Assembly (NCBI GenBank): GCA_017412025.1
Contig: JAFQOY010000067.1
Span: 1-31,773 of the forward strand
DNA from: Clostridia bacterium
GTDB taxonomy: Bacteria > Bacillota_A > Clostridia > Christensenellales > Aristaeellaceae
Direction of reading: 5' to 3'
Length of the DNA stretch: 31,773 bases
Part shown: in pieces, positions 7,823 through 16,923 of the stretch
Numbering within the stretch: position 1 is the first letter of the stretch
Layout of the letters: every line of letters starts with the position of its first letter
Program-made: the position numbers and the translations under genes
Notes under the pieces: generated by a model
Seen by the model: the letters and a program-made list of their open reading frames with translations, nothing else
Database searches by the model: none
Told to the model about the DNA's origin: nothing

Positions 7823-8821
7823 TTATGCATTCAGTTTGAGCGCGGCGTCGATTGCCGCAAGCTCTTCCTGCGTCAGCGCGGGGAAATTCAGGCAGGCGAT
7901 GTTTTCGACGATCTGCTGCGGACGGCTTGCGCCGATGAGCGCGGAGGTAACGACGCTGTCGCGCAGCGTCCACTGCAGGGCGAGCTGTGCAAGCGTCTGG
8001 CCGCGCTGCTGCGCAATCGCGGTCAGCGCGGCGGTGCAGGCGCGCAGCTTGTCGTCGATCATCTCGGGCTTCAGATACCTCGGATCGTGCCCTGCGCGGC
8101 TGTCCGCCGGGATGCCGCTCTGGTATTTGCCGGTCAGCCTGCCGCCGGCCAGCGGAGAAAAGACGATGGAGCCCACGCCCTCCTCGCGCAGCACATCGGT
8201 CAGCCCGTCCTCAATCCAGCGGTCGAGCATGTTATAGCGCGGCTGATGGATGAGCATCGGCGTGCCCATGGCGCGCAGCGCCTTGACGGCGGCTTTGGTC
8301 TGCTCGGCGCTGTAGTTGGAAATGCCGACGTAGAGCGCCTTGCCGCTGCGCACGATCTGATCGAGCGCGCCCATGGTCTCCTCGATCGGCGTGTTCGGGT
8401 CCGGGCGATGGTGATAGAAGATATCGACATAGTCGACGTTCATACGCCTGAGGCTCTGGTCGAGGCTGGCGATCAGGTATTTGCGGCTGCCCCAGTCGCC
8501 GTACGGGCCCTTCCACATGTCGTATCCGGCCTTGGTGGAGAGGATCAGCTCGTCGCGATGGGGTTTCCAGTCGCGCTGCATGTGGACGCCGAAGTTGCGC
8601 TCCGCCTCGCCGTAGGGCGGGCCGTAATTGTTGGCTAGGTCAAAGTGCGTGATGCCGTTGTCAAAGGCTGTGCGCAGGATGGACTGCTGCTGGCCAAAGG
8701 GCGTGATATCGCCGAAGTTGTGCCACAGGCCCAGAGAAAGCTCAGGGAGCATCAGACCGCTTCTGCCGCAGCGGCGGTAGGACATCGTGTCGTAACGGGT
8801 TTCGGAGGGGATGTATGTCAT
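7823..8821 (-). CDS. yghZ: Aldo-keto reductase, YghZ/L-glyceraldehyde-3-phosphate reductase type
   Basis: The protein has 332 residues from the chosen ATG at 8821, which is preceded by GAGGAGG. A longer frame starting at 8836 would use the ribosome binding site itself as codons. The sequence follows E. coli YghZ closely by eye: YRRCGRSGLMLPELSLGLWH, then THFDLANNYGPP with the catalytic Asp and Tyr, STKAGYDMWKGPYGDWGSRK with the catalytic Lys, and IFYHHRPDPNTPIEET with the catalytic His. The NADPH-binding end is VTSALIGASRPQQI. The family reduces L-glyceraldehyde 3-phosphate and methylglyoxal-like aldehydes with NADPH, in detoxification. The true substrate here is unknown. It is followed by an aminotransferase gene. 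Confidence 0.9.
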   Translation of the reverse strand: MTYIPSETRYDTMSYRRCGRSGLMLPELSLGLWHNFGDITPFGQQQSILRTAFDNGITHFDLANNYGPPYGEAERNFGVHMQRDWKPHRDELILSTKAGYDMWKGPYGDWGSRKYLIASLDQSLRRMNVDYVDIFYHHRPDPNTPIEETMGALDQIVRSGKALYVGISNYSAEQTKAAVKALRAMGTPMLIHQPRYNMLDRWIEDGLTDVLREEGVGSIVFSPLAGGRLTGKYQSGIPADSRAGHDPRYLKPEMIDDKLRACTAALTAIAQQRGQTLAQLALQWTLRDSVVTSALIGASRPQQIVENIACLNFPALTQEELAAIDAALKLNA

Positions 8822-8870
8822 GGGAAGCCTCCTCAATGATGCATGTGCAGATTTTCTACTATTATAGCAT

Positions 8871-8879
8871 GCGAAGCAA
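8871..8879 (-). promoter_or_regulatory. Extended -10 promoter for the reductase-aminotransferase unit
   Basis: On the minus strand, TGC immediately precedes a perfect TATAAT (complement at 8871-8876), giving the extended -10 form. The -35 region is poor. The ATG of the reductase lies about 50 bases downstream. Confidence 0.55.
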
Positions 8880-8894
8880 GGAAAGAAAAGAAAA

Positions 8895-8926
8895 AACGCT
8901 GCTCGGACGAGAGACCGGACAGCGTT
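8895..8926 (-). terminator. Terminator of the small HTH regulator gene
   Basis: AACGCTG (8895-8901) pairs with CAGCGTT (8920-8926). Read on the minus strand, the stem runs into a T-rich tract (GTTTTTTCTTTTC). The stop codon of the regulator (8926-8928) overlaps the base of the stem. Confidence 0.75.
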
Positions 8927-9126
8927 TAATTATCCAGAAAACGGACGACATCGTTAGGAGAACACTGCAGAATTCTGCAGAGCTTTTCAAGTGTAAGCAG
9001 CGTAATATTCTTATTCTTCTTTAGAGAATCAAGTGTCTTGTTGTCAATTCCCCTTTGAAGAAGCGCATACTGTGTGACGCCTTTTTCTTTCATCGTTTCC
9101 CAAAGTGGGCTGTAATCAAGCATCAT
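8926..9126 (-). CDS. Small Xre/Cro-type helix-turn-helix regulator
   Basis: The protein has 66 residues, nearly all of it one DNA-binding domain: MKEKGVTQYALLQRGIDNKT is the first half of the helix-turn-helix and LTLEKLCRILQCSPNDVVRF the second. This is the pattern of the short HTH_26-like members of the Cro/C1 superfamily. AAGGA lies seven bases before the ATG at 9126; the next codon is also ATG. It is divergent from the SLOG gene, and the space between holds a perfect 12-bp palindrome overlapping its own -35 region. Autoregulation and control of the SLOG gene are inferred from that layout. Confidence 0.85.
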   Translation of the reverse strand: MMLDYSPLWETMKEKGVTQYALLQRGIDNKTLDSLKKNKNITLLTLEKLCRILQCSPNDVVRFLDN

Positions 9127-9154
9127 GCATCATTCCTTACACTGGAATGATTTG

Positions 9155-9160
9155 ATTATA
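9155..9160 (-). promoter_or_regulatory. -10 box of the HTH regulator gene
   Basis: A perfect TATAAT on the minus strand lies 29 bases before the ATG of the regulator. With a 17-18 base spacer, its -35 region falls inside the palindrome at 9178-9207, and no good TTGACA is visible. This is the layout of a promoter governed by a bound regulator. Confidence 0.5.
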
Positions 9161-9177
9161 TGATTTCATATAGTAAA

Positions 9178-9207
9178 AGCATATTGTGGATAAAACCACA
9201 ATATGCT
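9178..9207. promoter_or_regulatory. Perfect 12-bp palindrome between divergent genes: candidate operator
   Basis: AGCATATTGTGG (9178-9189) and CCACAATATGCT (9196-9207) are exact reverse complements separated by six A/T-rich bases. It covers the likely -35 region of the HTH gene. On the plus strand it contains a possible TTGTGG (9184-9189), 17-bp spacer, TATCAT (9207-9212) promoter for the SLOG gene. A dimeric regulator, most simply the neighbouring HTH protein, could bind here and control both genes. An RNA hairpin is a less likely alternative. Confidence 0.6.
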
Positions 9208-9235
9208 ATCATGAAGGAAAAAAAGAGAAGGGAAT

Positions 9236-9709
9236 ATGATGCGATATTGCACGTTTGCAGGACATCGGGAAATCTTTGAAAACGGCATCCAAAAACGGAT
9301 TACAGAGGCGGTTCGCGAGCTGATCGAAAGTGAGATGAGCATATGTTTTTTCACGGGAGGAATGGGTGAATTTGATCAGATATGCGCGCGTGTGGTACGA
9401 GGGCTTAAAAAGGAGTATCCGCATAAAGAAATCCAACTGGTACTGGTTGAACCTTATATGAAACAGCGTATTAATACTTGCGGAACTATATTGCACAAGG
9501 CGTATGATGAAATTTATGTTCCCATAGAGTTGGCAGGCTGCCATTACAAACAGGCAATTACGCTAAGAAACCGCTGGATGATAGAGCATAGTCAATATAT
9601 GATTGCTTATGTTTTTAGAAAAACCGGTGGAGCCTATTCTTCGATGAAATATGCTGAGAAGAAAGGATTGGTTGTCAGAAATCTGTATGATGGAGAAAAG
9701 AAAGAATAG
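9236..9709 (+). CDS. SLOG-superfamily protein (DUF1273/YpsA-like)
   Basis: The protein has 157 residues. It begins with the typical CTFAGHREIF (5-14) and has FFTGGMGEFDQICARVV (38-54), the Rossmann-like glycine loop of the SLOG (Smf/DprA-LOG) superfamily. It continues with ELAGCHYKQAITLRNRWMIE and the second glycine motif RKTGGAYSS (128-136). SLOG proteins bind nucleotides or their derivatives. Members include DprA, LOG phosphoribohydrolases and YpsA, and several are part of predicted signalling or defence systems. The exact ligand is not known. The start at 9236 has an AGAAGGGA site; the second codon is also ATG. The gene is AT-rich compared with the flanking core genes and is divergent from an HTH regulator, suggesting acquisition as a pair. 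Confidence 0.85.
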   Translation: MMRYCTFAGHREIFENGIQKRITEAVRELIESEMSICFFTGGMGEFDQICARVVRGLKKEYPHKEIQLVLVEPYMKQRINTCGTILHKAYDEIYVPIELAGCHYKQAITLRNRWMIEHSQYMIAYVFRKTGGAYSSMKYAEKKGLVVRNLYDGEKKE

Positions 9710-9775
9710 TTTTTTCACTTGCATGGATTTGATTGTGCAGTGGACAAGATTGAAGCAGGATCGAGCATAAATAAT

Positions 9776-9810
9776 CATGACCACAGGCTGAGTGTGAGCC
9801 AGTGGTCATG
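9776..9810. terminator. Hairpin between convergent SLOG and uvrA genes
   Basis: CATGACCAC (9776-9784) and GTGGTCATG (9802-9810) form a perfect 9-bp stem, extended inside by GGCT/AGCC. It lies between the 3' ends of two convergent genes. Flanking bases are A/T-rich on both sides but without long T-runs, so it may act weakly in both directions. Confidence 0.5.
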
Positions 9811-9818
9811 AATGTTTA

Positions 9819-12671
9819 TCAGTCGGTATATTCAACCTTCCTGCTCTTGGCCAGCACGGGCGCGAGGTACTGCCCGGTGTAGCTCGCCTTGCAGGCGGCA
9901 ACCTCCTCCGGCGTGCCCTGGCACACCAGCGTGCCGCCGCCGTCGCCGCCCTCGGGGCCAAGGTCGATGATGTGGTCGCAGGCCTTGATCACGTCGAGGT
10001 TGTGCTCAATGACGAGCACCGTGTTGCCGCCCTCTGCCAGCCTGCGCAGCACGCCGACCAGGCGCTCGCAGTCGGCCATGTGCAATCCGGTCGTCGGCTC
10101 GTCGAGCACGTAGAACGTCTTGCCGGTCGATGTGCGGGAGAGCTCTGTGGCGAGCTTGACGCGCTGCGCTTCGCCGCCGGAGAGCGTGGTGGACGGCTGG
10201 CCCAGGCGGATATAGCCAAGGCCTACGTCGTAGAGCGTCTGCAGCTTACGGCTGATGCGCGGGTATGCCTCAAAGAAATGCATCGCCTCTTCCACCGTCA
10301 TATCCAGTACGTCTGCGATCGATTTGCCCTTGTAGGTCACCTCAAGCGTCTCGCGGTTGTATCGCCTGCCCTTGCAGACCTCGCAGGGCACGTAGATATC
10401 CGCGAGGAAGTGCATCTCGATGCGCAGGATGCCGTCGCCGGAGCAGGCCTCGCAGCGTCCGCCGCGGACGTTGAAGGAGAAGCGGTTTTCCTTGTAGCCG
10501 CGCGCCTTGGCCTCCGGCGTAGCGGCGAAGACCTTGCGGATCATGTCAAACAGGCCGGTATAGGTTGCCGGGTTGCTGCGCGGCGTGCGGCCGATGGGGC
10601 TCTGATCGATGGCGATAACCTTGTCAAGCGCCTCCATACCATCGATGCCGTCGCAGGCGCCGGGACGTGTGCGCGCGCGATTGAGGTCGCGCTGGAGGGT
10701 CTTAAAGATGATCTCATTGACCAGCGAGCTCTTGCCGCTGCCGGATACGCCGGTGACGACGGTCATCACGCCCAGAGGTACGCGCACGTCGATGTTTTTG
10801 AGGTTGTGCTCCTTTGCGCCGCGCACGGTCAGATAGCCGGTCGCTTCTTTCCGGCGTACGGGCACCGGAATGCCGCTGCGGCCGGCGAGATAGCTGCCGG
10901 TGATCGAGCGCGGACAGTCCATGATCTCCTGCGCGGTGCCCTGTGCGATCAGCTCGCCGCCGTGCTCGCCCGCGCCGGGGCCGATGTCCACGATCTGGTC
11001 GGCGGCCATCATGGTATCCTCGTCGTGCTCGACGACGATCAGCGTGTTGCCGATGTCGCGCAGGTGCTGGAGGGTCTTGATCAGCTGCGCGTTATCGCGC
11101 TGATGCAGGCCGATGCTCGGCTCGTCAAGAATGTAGAGCACGCCGACGAGGCTGGAGCCGATCTGCGTCGCCAGGCGGATGCGCTGTGCTTCGCCGCCGG
11201 AGAGCGTGCCTGCCGCGCGGGAAAGCGTGAGATACGTCAGGCCGACGTCGGAAAGGAAGCGCAGGCGCGCGTCGATCTCCTTGAGGATCGGTTCGGCGAT
11301 CATGGTGTTCTGCGCGCCGAAGGACAGGGAGGCGAAGAATTCGCGCGCCCTGGCGACGGAGAGATCGGAGACGTCGGCAATCGACTTGCCGCCGACCGTG
11401 ACGGCGAGGATCTCCGGCCTCAGGCGCTTGCCGCAGCAGTCGGGGCAGGGCGTCTGGCTCATCAGGCCCTCGTAGTATGCCTTGGCCGAGTCGCTCGTGG
11501 TTCCCGCTGCGCGGCGCTCCGTCGTGGGAATCACGCCTTCAAACGGCGCAGAGAAGGTGTGCCTGTCGCCGTTGGGCCGGGTGTATTCGATCTTCAGCGC
11601 TTCGCCGCGGCTTCCATAGAGGATGACGTCCAGCGCTTCCTTGGGCAGATCGCACAGCGGCGTGTCAAGCGAGAAGCCGTATTTTTCGCTCAGCGCGCAG
11701 AAGAACATGTGAGACTGCGTGCCCGGCTCGCTGCTCGTCCAGCCCATGACGTTAAACGGGTTTTCATTGATCGACTTCGTCCAGTCCGGAACGATCAGAT
11801 CGGGGTCGATCTTCATCTGCACGCCGAGGCCTGCGCATGTGGAGCAGGCGCCGAACGGGCTGTTGAAGGAGAAGGAGCGCGGCGCAAGCTCTTCGATGGA
11901 GATACCGCACTCCGGGCAGGCGAGATTCTGGGAGAAGAGCAGCTCCTGTTCGCCCGGGCCGACGTCTGCGATGACAATGCCGCCGGAGAGGGAGAGCGCC
12001 GTTTCCAGCGAGTCTGTCAGACGGCCCTTGATGTCCGGCCTGAGAATCAGGCGGTCGACGACGACCTCGATGGTGTGCTTTTTCTGCTTGGAGAGTGCGG
12101 GCGCTTCGGCGACGTCGTATACCTCGCCGTCGATGCGCACACGCACAAAGCCCTGCTTGCTGATGGATTCAAGCACCTTGACATGTTCGCCCTTTTTGCC
12201 GCGGATGACGGGTGCGAGCAGCTGCACGCGCGTGCGCTCGGGCATGGCGAGCATCTGATCGACCATCTGATCAACCGTCTGCTTGCTGATTTCCCGTCCG
12301 CACTTCGGGCAGTGTGCAACGCCTACGCGCGCGTAGAGCAGGCGCAGATAGTCGTGGATCTCCGTCACGGTGCCTACGGTTGAACGCGGGTTTTTGCTCG
12401 TGGTCTTCTGGTCGATGGAGATGGCCGGAGAAAGACCGTCGATGGAATCGACGTCCGGCTTTTCCATCTGCCCGAGGAACTGACGGGCATAGGAAGAAAG
12501 GGACTCCACATACCGGCGCTGTCCCTCGGCATAGAGCGTGTCAAAGGCGAGGGAGGACTTTCCGCAGCCGGAGAGCCCTGTGAATACAATGAGTTTGTTG
12601 CGCGGGAGCGTCAGATCGATGTTCTTGAGGTTGTTCTGACGCGCGCCGCGGATGACGATGTTTTCCTGCAT
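9819..12671 (-). CDS. uvrA: UvrABC excinuclease subunit A
   Basis: The protein has 950 residues, close to the standard length. UvrA is the damage-sensing ATPase that loads UvrB on lesions in nucleotide excision repair. Two ABC modules are visible. Walker [10 protein letters not shown] (32-40) is in the first and GVSGSGKSS in the second, each with an LSGGEAQR signature and [13 protein letters not shown] or [13 protein letters not shown]alker B. Zinc-finger cysteine pairs are present: CPKCG, CPECG with CSTCAG, and the C-terminal-module finger CEACSGDG...CEVCKGRR. The DNA-damage region [13 protein letters not shown] is also typical. It begins 16 bases after uvrB and shares its promoter; a GGAGC-type site precedes the ATG. 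Confidence 0.98.
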   Translation of the reverse strand: MQENIVIRGARQNNLKNIDLTLPRNKLIVFTGLSGCGKSSLAFDTLYAEGQRRYVESLSSYARQFLGQMEKPDVDSIDGLSPAISIDQKTTSKNPRSTVGTVTEIHDYLRLLYARVGVAHCPKCGREISKQTVDQMVDQMLAMPERTRVQLLAPVIRGKKGEHVKVLESISKQGFVRVRIDGEVYDVAEAPALSKQKKHTIEVVVDRLILRPDIKGRLTDSLETALSLSGGIVIADVGPGEQELLFSQNLACPECGISIEELAPRSFSFNSPFGACSTCAGLGVQMKIDPDLIVPDWTKSINENPFNVMGWTSSEPGTQSHMFFCALSEKYGFSLDTPLCDLPKEALDVILYGSRGEALKIEYTRPNGDRHTFSAPFEGVIPTTERRAAGTTSDSAKAYYEGLMSQTPCPDCCGKRLRPEILAVTVGGKSIADVSDLSVARAREFFASLSFGAQNTMIAEPILKEIDARLRFLSDVGLTYLTLSRAAGTLSGGEAQRIRLATQIGSSLVGVLYILDEPSIGLHQRDNAQLIKTLQHLRDIGNTLIVVEHDEDTMMAADQIVDIGPGAGEHGGELIAQGTAQEIMDCPRSITGSYLAGRSGIPVPVRRKEATGYLTVRGAKEHNLKNIDVRVPLGVMTVVTGVSGSGKSSLVNEIIFKTLQRDLNRARTRPGACDGIDGMEALDKVIAIDQSPIGRTPRSNPATYTGLFDMIRKVFAATPEAKARGYKENRFSFNVRGGRCEACSGDGILRIEMHFLADIYVPCEVCKGRRYNRETLEVTYKGKSIADVLDMTVEEAMHFFEAYPRISRKLQTLYDVGLGYIRLGQPSTTLSGGEAQRVKLATELSRTSTGKTFYVLDEPTTGLHMADCERLVGVLRRLAEGGNTVLVIEHNLDVIKACDHIIDLGPEGGDGGGTLVCQGTPEEVAACKASYTGQYLAPVLAKSRKVEYTD

Positions 12672-12687
12672 GGGTGCTCCTTTATGG

Positions 12688-14766
12688 TCAGGCTTTCAGA
12701 TATTTGCCGGGTTTTCGCTGGCGCTTCTTTCGCTGCGGCACGGCGACGACCTCTTCCTGAATCTCTTCGGGCGATTTGCCCTGCAGCTCAAAGAGCTTGT
12801 CGCGCAGCTTGGCTGCAAGCTCGAAGTCGAGGCTGGCGGCAGCCTGCAGCATCTTCTCCTCCGTGGAACAGATGAGCAGATGCAGTTCATCCTCGGTGAG
12901 CTCTTTCTTTTTCCTGTCGGCAGCTGCGGTGCGGCGCTTCGCTGCGCCGGCGCTGTCTGCGCTGCTGCCGATTTCCAGCAGATCGCGGACGGACTTCATG
13001 ACCGTTTTGGGCACGATGCCATGCGCCTCGTTGAAGGCCTGCTGCAGCCTGCGGCGTCGTTCGGTCTCAAAGATGGTCTTGTTGATGCTCTCCGTCATCC
13101 GGTCGGCATACATGATGACCCGGCCCTCGGCGTTTCGCGCGGCGCGGCCGACGGTCTGGATCATGCTGACCTCGCTGCGCAGGAAGCCCTCCTTATCCGC
13201 ATCCAGAATGGCGACCAGCGCGACCTCGGGCAGATCGAGGCCCTCGCGCAGCAGGTTGATGCCCACCAGCACGTCGAACGCGCCCAGGCGCAGATCGCGG
13301 ATGATCTCCTGACGCTCCATGGTCTGCACGTCGGAGTGCAGATAGCGCACCCTGATCTTCATGTCGGTCAGATAGGCGGTCAGGCTTTCGGCCATCTTCT
13401 TGGTCAGCGTCGTCACCAGCACGCGGAAACCCGCCTGCGTCACCTTGACAATCTCGGCGTACAGATCGTCCACCTGTCCGGTTGCGGGGCGAACGTCGAT
13501 GAGCGGGTCGAGCAGGCCGGTCGGGCGGATGATCTGCTCGACAACCTGCTGCGCGCGCTCCAGCTCATACGGCGCGGGCGTCGCGCTGACGCAGATGAGC
13601 TGGCCGATGCGCGATTCAAACTCGGGGAAGCGAAGCGGTCTGTTGTCAAACGCGCTGGGCAGGCGGAAACCGTAACCCACAAGCGCCTCCTTGCGTGCGC
13701 GGTCGCCGTTGTACATGGCGCGCACTTGAGGCAGCGTTACATGGCTCTCGTCGATGAAGACGATGTAATCCTCGGGGAAGTAGTCAAGCAGGGTATACGG
13801 CGCGTCGCCGGGTTTGCGGCCGTCAAAGTAGCGGGAGTAGTTTTCAATGCCGGTGCAATAGCCCAGCTCGCGCAGCATTTCCACGTCATAATTGGTGCGC
13901 TGGCTGATGCGCTGGGCTTCAATCAGGCTGCCTTCCTGTTTGAACTCCTGAACGCGCAGCTCCAGATCGTGTTCAATGTCGCCGATGGCGCGGTCGATCA
14001 CGTCGCGCGGGGTGGCATAGTGGGTCGCGGGGTAGATGGACACGTGCCTGAGCTGCAGCAGCGTATGGCCGGAGACGGTGTCGATGGAGGAGATGCGGTC
14101 GATCTCATCGCCGAAGAACTCCACGCGCAGCGCGCTCTTTTCATAGCCTGCCGGGAAGATCTCCACCACGTCGCCGCGCACGCGGAACATGCCGCGGTCA
14201 AACTCGATATCGCTGCGGTCATACTGGATTTCGACCAGCGCGCGCACGAGGTCGTCGCGCTCCATGGTCATGCCCGGGCGAAGGGAGATCATCATGCCCT
14301 CGTATTCGCTGGGATCGCCCATGGAATAGATGCAGGAGACGGAGGCGACAACGATCACGTCGCGCCGCTCGCGCAGGGCGGCGGTTGCGCTGTGGCGCAG
14401 GCGCTCGATTTCGTCGTTGATCGAGGCGTCCTTTTCGATGTATGTGTCGGTGGAAGCGATATACGCCTCCGGCTGATAGTAATCGTAATAGGATACGAAA
14501 TACTCCACGGCGCTGTCGGGGAAGAACTCCCGGAACTCCGCGCACAGCTGCGCGGCGAGCGTCTTGTTGTGCGCGATGACGAGCGTCGGCCGCTGCACGC
14601 GCTCAATGACGGAGGCCATGGTGTACGTTTTGCCCGAGCCGGTGACGCCCAGCAGCACCTGGCAGGGCATGCCGCTTTTCACGCCTTCGGCCAGCGCCTC
14701 AATCGCCTGCGGCTGATCGCCCTGGGGCTTAAACGGGGATTTGAGCACAAAGCGTCCTTCCTGCAT
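12688..14766 (-). CDS. uvrB: UvrABC excinuclease subunit B
   Basis: The protein has 692 residues from ATG 14766, chosen because AAAGGAGG lies just upstream and because homologues begin MxxxF.L.SPFKPxGDQPQAI. It is the helicase-like subunit that verifies damage and recruits UvrC. It shows Walker [13 protein letters not shown], the beta-hairpin region [25 protein letters not shown] ([14 protein letters not shown]), the DEAD-type box FIDESHVTL, helicase motifs TTLTKKMAE and [24 protein letters not shown], and a C-terminal UVR domain ([16 protein letters not shown]) for UvrC contact. It is the first gene of a uvrBA operon with an SOS box in its promoter. Confidence 0.98.
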   Translation of the reverse strand: MQEGRFVLKSPFKPQGDQPQAIEALAEGVKSGMPCQVLLGVTGSGKTYTMASVIERVQRPTLVIAHNKTLAAQLCAEFREFFPDSAVEYFVSYYDYYQPEAYIASTDTYIEKDASINDEIERLRHSATAALRERRDVIVVASVSCIYSMGDPSEYEGMMISLRPGMTMERDDLVRALVEIQYDRSDIEFDRGMFRVRGDVVEIFPAGYEKSALRVEFFGDEIDRISSIDTVSGHTLLQLRHVSIYPATHYATPRDVIDRAIGDIEHDLELRVQEFKQEGSLIEAQRISQRTNYDVEMLRELGYCTGIENYSRYFDGRKPGDAPYTLLDYFPEDYIVFIDESHVTLPQVRAMYNGDRARKEALVGYGFRLPSAFDNRPLRFPEFESRIGQLICVSATPAPYELERAQQVVEQIIRPTGLLDPLIDVRPATGQVDDLYAEIVKVTQAGFRVLVTTLTKKMAESLTAYLTDMKIRVRYLHSDVQTMERQEIIRDLRLGAFDVLVGINLLREGLDLPEVALVAILDADKEGFLRSEVSMIQTVGRAARNAEGRVIMYADRMTESINKTIFETERRRRLQQAFNEAHGIVPKTVMKSVRDLLEIGSSADSAGAAKRRTAAADRKKKELTEDELHLLICSTEEKMLQAAASLDFELAAKLRDKLFELQGKSPEEIQEEVVAVPQRKKRQRKPGKYLKA

Positions 14767-14818
14767 GCTTGAGCCTCCTTTTTCCGAATCTGAGAAGAGA
14801 ATGAACCTGATACTGGTC

Positions 14819-14847
14819 ATTATAACACAGAATTAAAAAGGGAACAA
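14819..14847 (-). promoter_or_regulatory. Sigma-A promoter of uvrBA
   Basis: On the minus strand, TTGTTC (complement 14842-14847), a 17-bp spacer and a perfect TATAAT (complement 14819-14824) lead to uvrB, with a leader of about 45 bases. The -35 box lies inside the LexA-type palindrome. Confidence 0.8.
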
Positions 14848-14854
14848 GTGTTCC
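14841..14854. promoter_or_regulatory. LexA/DinR-type SOS box of uvrBA
   Basis: GGAACAAGTGTTCC is a near-perfect palindrome containing GAAC-4N-GTTC, the core of the Gram-positive SOS box (CGAACRNRYGTTCG in Bacillus). It overlaps the -35 box of the uvrB promoter, so a bound LexA would block polymerase. lexA itself is not in this window. The DNA shows the motif and position; regulation by LexA is inferred. Confidence 0.8.
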
Positions 14855-14907
14855 TTTTGGAATGGCAGAATTCTTCCTGCGCAGAATCAGGCGCAGCAAA
14901 GAAAAAA

Positions 14908-14932
14908 GAACCGCCCATAGGATGAGCGGTTC
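14908..14932 (-). terminator. Terminator of the peptide-transport operon
   Basis: GAACCGC (14908-14914) pairs with GCGGTTC (14926-14932). On the minus strand the stem is followed by TTTTTTC. It lies 19 bases beyond the last gene of the operon. Confidence 0.85.
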
Positions 14933-14950
14933 CAGAGAAAAACAAACGGA

Positions 14951-15907
14951 TTACCTGACCAGATGGCAGGCGACGAAATGACCGCCGCCGATATCGCGCA
15001 GGCAGGGCTCTTCCGTTTTGCAGCGCTCCGTTGCGTACGGGCAGCGCGTGTGGAAACGGCACCCGGACGGCGGATTCTTCGGGCTGGGCACGTCGCCCTG
15101 CAGCAGGATGCGCCTGGGCTTGGCGTCGATGGAGGGGATCGGGATTGCGGAGAGCAGCGCCTGCGTATACGGGTGCGCCTGATTGGCAAAGAGCTCGTCG
15201 CTGGTGGCCAGCTCCACGATCTTGCCCAGATACATGACCGCAATGCGGTTGGAAAGGTGCTTGACGACGGAGAGGTCGTGGGAGATGAACAGATAGGTCA
15301 GGCCCATCTCCTCCTGCAGATCCTGCAGAAGGTTGAGCACCTGAGCCTGAATGGATACGTCCAGTGCGGAAACCGGCTCGTCGCAGACGATGTATTCCGG
15401 ATTGACGGCCAGCGCGCGCGCGATACCCACGCGCTGACGGCGGCCGCCGTCAAGCTCATGCGGATACTTGTTGACCCAGTTGGGATCAAGGCCGACCTTT
15501 TCCATCAGCTCCAGCACGCGCTCAAAGCGCTGTGCCTTGGGCAGCAGATTGTGCACGGCCAGCGGCCTTCCGATGGTATCGCCGATGGTCTTGCGGGGAT
15601 CGAGCGAGGAGAAGGGATCCTGGAAGATGATCTGCATCTTGCAGCGCTGGTCGCGCAGCTCGCCGCCCTTCAGATTGGCGATGTCCTTGCCCTTGAAGAG
15701 AATGGAGCCCTCCGTCGCATCGAGCAGGCGGATGGTCATGCGGCCGGTGGTCGATTTGCCGCAGCCGGACTCGCCGACCAGGCCGAGCGTTTCGCCCCTG
15801 TAGACGTCAAAACTCACGTCGTCGACGGCCTTGACGAACTGGGAACCGGAAGGAAAGTACTTTTTGAGGTTTTTGACCTCAAGGATTTTTTCGGTATGCT
15901 GATCCAT
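14951..15907 (-). CDS. oppF: Oligopeptide ABC transporter ATPase, OppF/DppF type
   Basis: The protein has 318 residues from ATG 15907, preceded by GAGGAGG; a GTG frame at 15925 would start on the ribosome binding site. It powers peptide import through the neighbouring permeases. Walker A is [15 protein letters not shown], the Q-loop region [14 protein letters not shown], Walker [19 protein letters not shown] and the switch His [13 protein letters not shown] ([10 protein letters not shown]). The ABC signature reads [16 protein letters not shown] instead of LSGGQ, with Ser replaced by Asp and Gln by Arg. I recall this variant from other Clostridia OppF proteins. The C-terminal oligopeptide-transporter extension with several Cys ([15 protein letters not shown]) is present. 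It is the last gene of the operon, 14 bases after oppD. Confidence 0.93.
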   Translation of the reverse strand: MDQHTEKILEVKNLKKYFPSGSQFVKAVDDVSFDVYRGETLGLVGESGCGKSTTGRMTIRLLDATEGSILFKGKDIANLKGGELRDQRCKMQIIFQDPFSSLDPRKTIGDTIGRPLAVHNLLPKAQRFERVLELMEKVGLDPNWVNKYPHELDGGRRQRVGIARALAVNPEYIVCDEPVSALDVSIQAQVLNLLQDLQEEMGLTYLFISHDLSVVKHLSNRIAVMYLGKIVELATSDELFANQAHPYTQALLSAIPIPSIDAKPRRILLQGDVPSPKNPPSGCRFHTRCPYATERCKTEEPCLRDIGGGHFVACHLVR

Positions 15908-15921
15908 GAGTGAAAACCTCC

Positions 15922-16905
15922 TCACTGCTCATTCTGGATTTCGCGCCAGCGCAGGCAGGCGACGGTGTGCGCTCCGCCGATTGTTTCGCTCTGCGGGCGC
16001 TTGTGCATGCATTCCTCGCACGCATGGTTGCAGCGCGGCGCGAACGCACAGCCCTCCGGCGGATTGGCCGGGTCGGGCATCAGGCCCTTGATCGGCGTGA
16101 GGCGGCGGATTTTCTGGTCGAGCTTGGGGATGGAACCGAACAGACCCAGCGTATAGGGGTGCGTCGGATGGTGGAAAATGTCTTCCAGCGTGCCGAACTC
16201 AATGATGCGGCCGGCGTACATGATGGCGACCTTATCGCATACCTCGGAGACGATGCCCAGATCGTGCGTGATGAGGATCATCGCGGTGCCCAGATCCTGC
16301 TTGAGCTTGCCCATCAGATCAAGCACCTGCGCCTGGATGGTGACGTCCAGCGCGGTGGTCGGTTCGTCCGCAATCAGCAGCTGCGGGTTGGCTGCAAGCG
16401 CCATGGCGATGCATACGCGCTGCTTCATGCCGCCGGAAAACTGATGCGGATATTCGTCCGCGCGCTCCTTCGGGATGCCGACCATCTCCAGCACCCTGCC
16501 CGCGCGCTCAAGCGCTTCTTTCGCGCCCACATGCTCGTGCAGGTCGATGACCTCGGCGATCTGGTCGCCGACGGTGAACACAGGGTTCAGGCTGGTCATC
16601 GGATCCTGGAAGATCATGGAGATGTCGTTGCCGCGGATGTGGTGCATGCGGCTTTCACTCGCCTGCAGCAGATCCTCGCCGTTGAAGAGAATCTTGCCGC
16701 CGACGTAGCGGCCGGCAGGCTTCTGCACCAGCTTCATGATGGCCAGCGCCGTGGTGGTCTTGCCTGCGCCGGTCTCGCCGACCAGGCCGATGGTTTCGCC
16801 TGCATGGACCTCAAGCGTCACGCCGCCCACGGCCTTGATCTCGCGGCCCTCGCTCATGTAGTGGATGTGCAGGTCTTCAATGCTCAAAAGCTTCTTGTTT
16901 TCCAT
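15922..16905 (-). CDS. oppD: Oligopeptide ABC transporter ATPase, OppD/DppD type
   Basis: The protein has 327 residues and is the second ATPase of the importer, expected to pair with OppF. It has Walker [18 protein letters not shown]-loop [20 protein letters not shown], the canonical signature [16 protein letters not shown], Walker [19 protein letters not shown] and switch [13 protein letters not shown]. The C-terminal segment carries the family's Cys-rich region ([19 protein letters not shown]), seen in OppD/DppD proteins and reported to bind an iron-sulfur cluster in some. GGGGAGG precedes the ATG. It lies 18 bases after the oppC-type permease. Confidence 0.95.
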   Translation of the reverse strand: MENKKLLSIEDLHIHYMSEGREIKAVGGVTLEVHAGETIGLVGETGAGKTTTALAIMKLVQKPAGRYVGGKILFNGEDLLQASESRMHHIRGNDISMIFQDPMTSLNPVFTVGDQIAEVIDLHEHVGAKEALERAGRVLEMVGIPKERADEYPHQFSGGMKQRVCIAMALAANPQLLIADEPTTALDVTIQAQVLDLMGKLKQDLGTAMILITHDLGIVSEVCDKVAIMYAGRIIEFGTLEDIFHHPTHPYTLGLFGSIPKLDQKIRRLTPIKGLMPDPANPPEGCAFAPRCNHACEECMHKRPQSETIGGAHTVACLRWREIQNEQ

Positions 16906-16923
16906 GTGCTTTGCCTCCCCTGA

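Noticed and set aside
9972..12383. 803-residue open frame antisense to uvrA
   Set aside because: Same codon-bias artefact; composition is Arg/Asp/Ala/Val rich without motifs.
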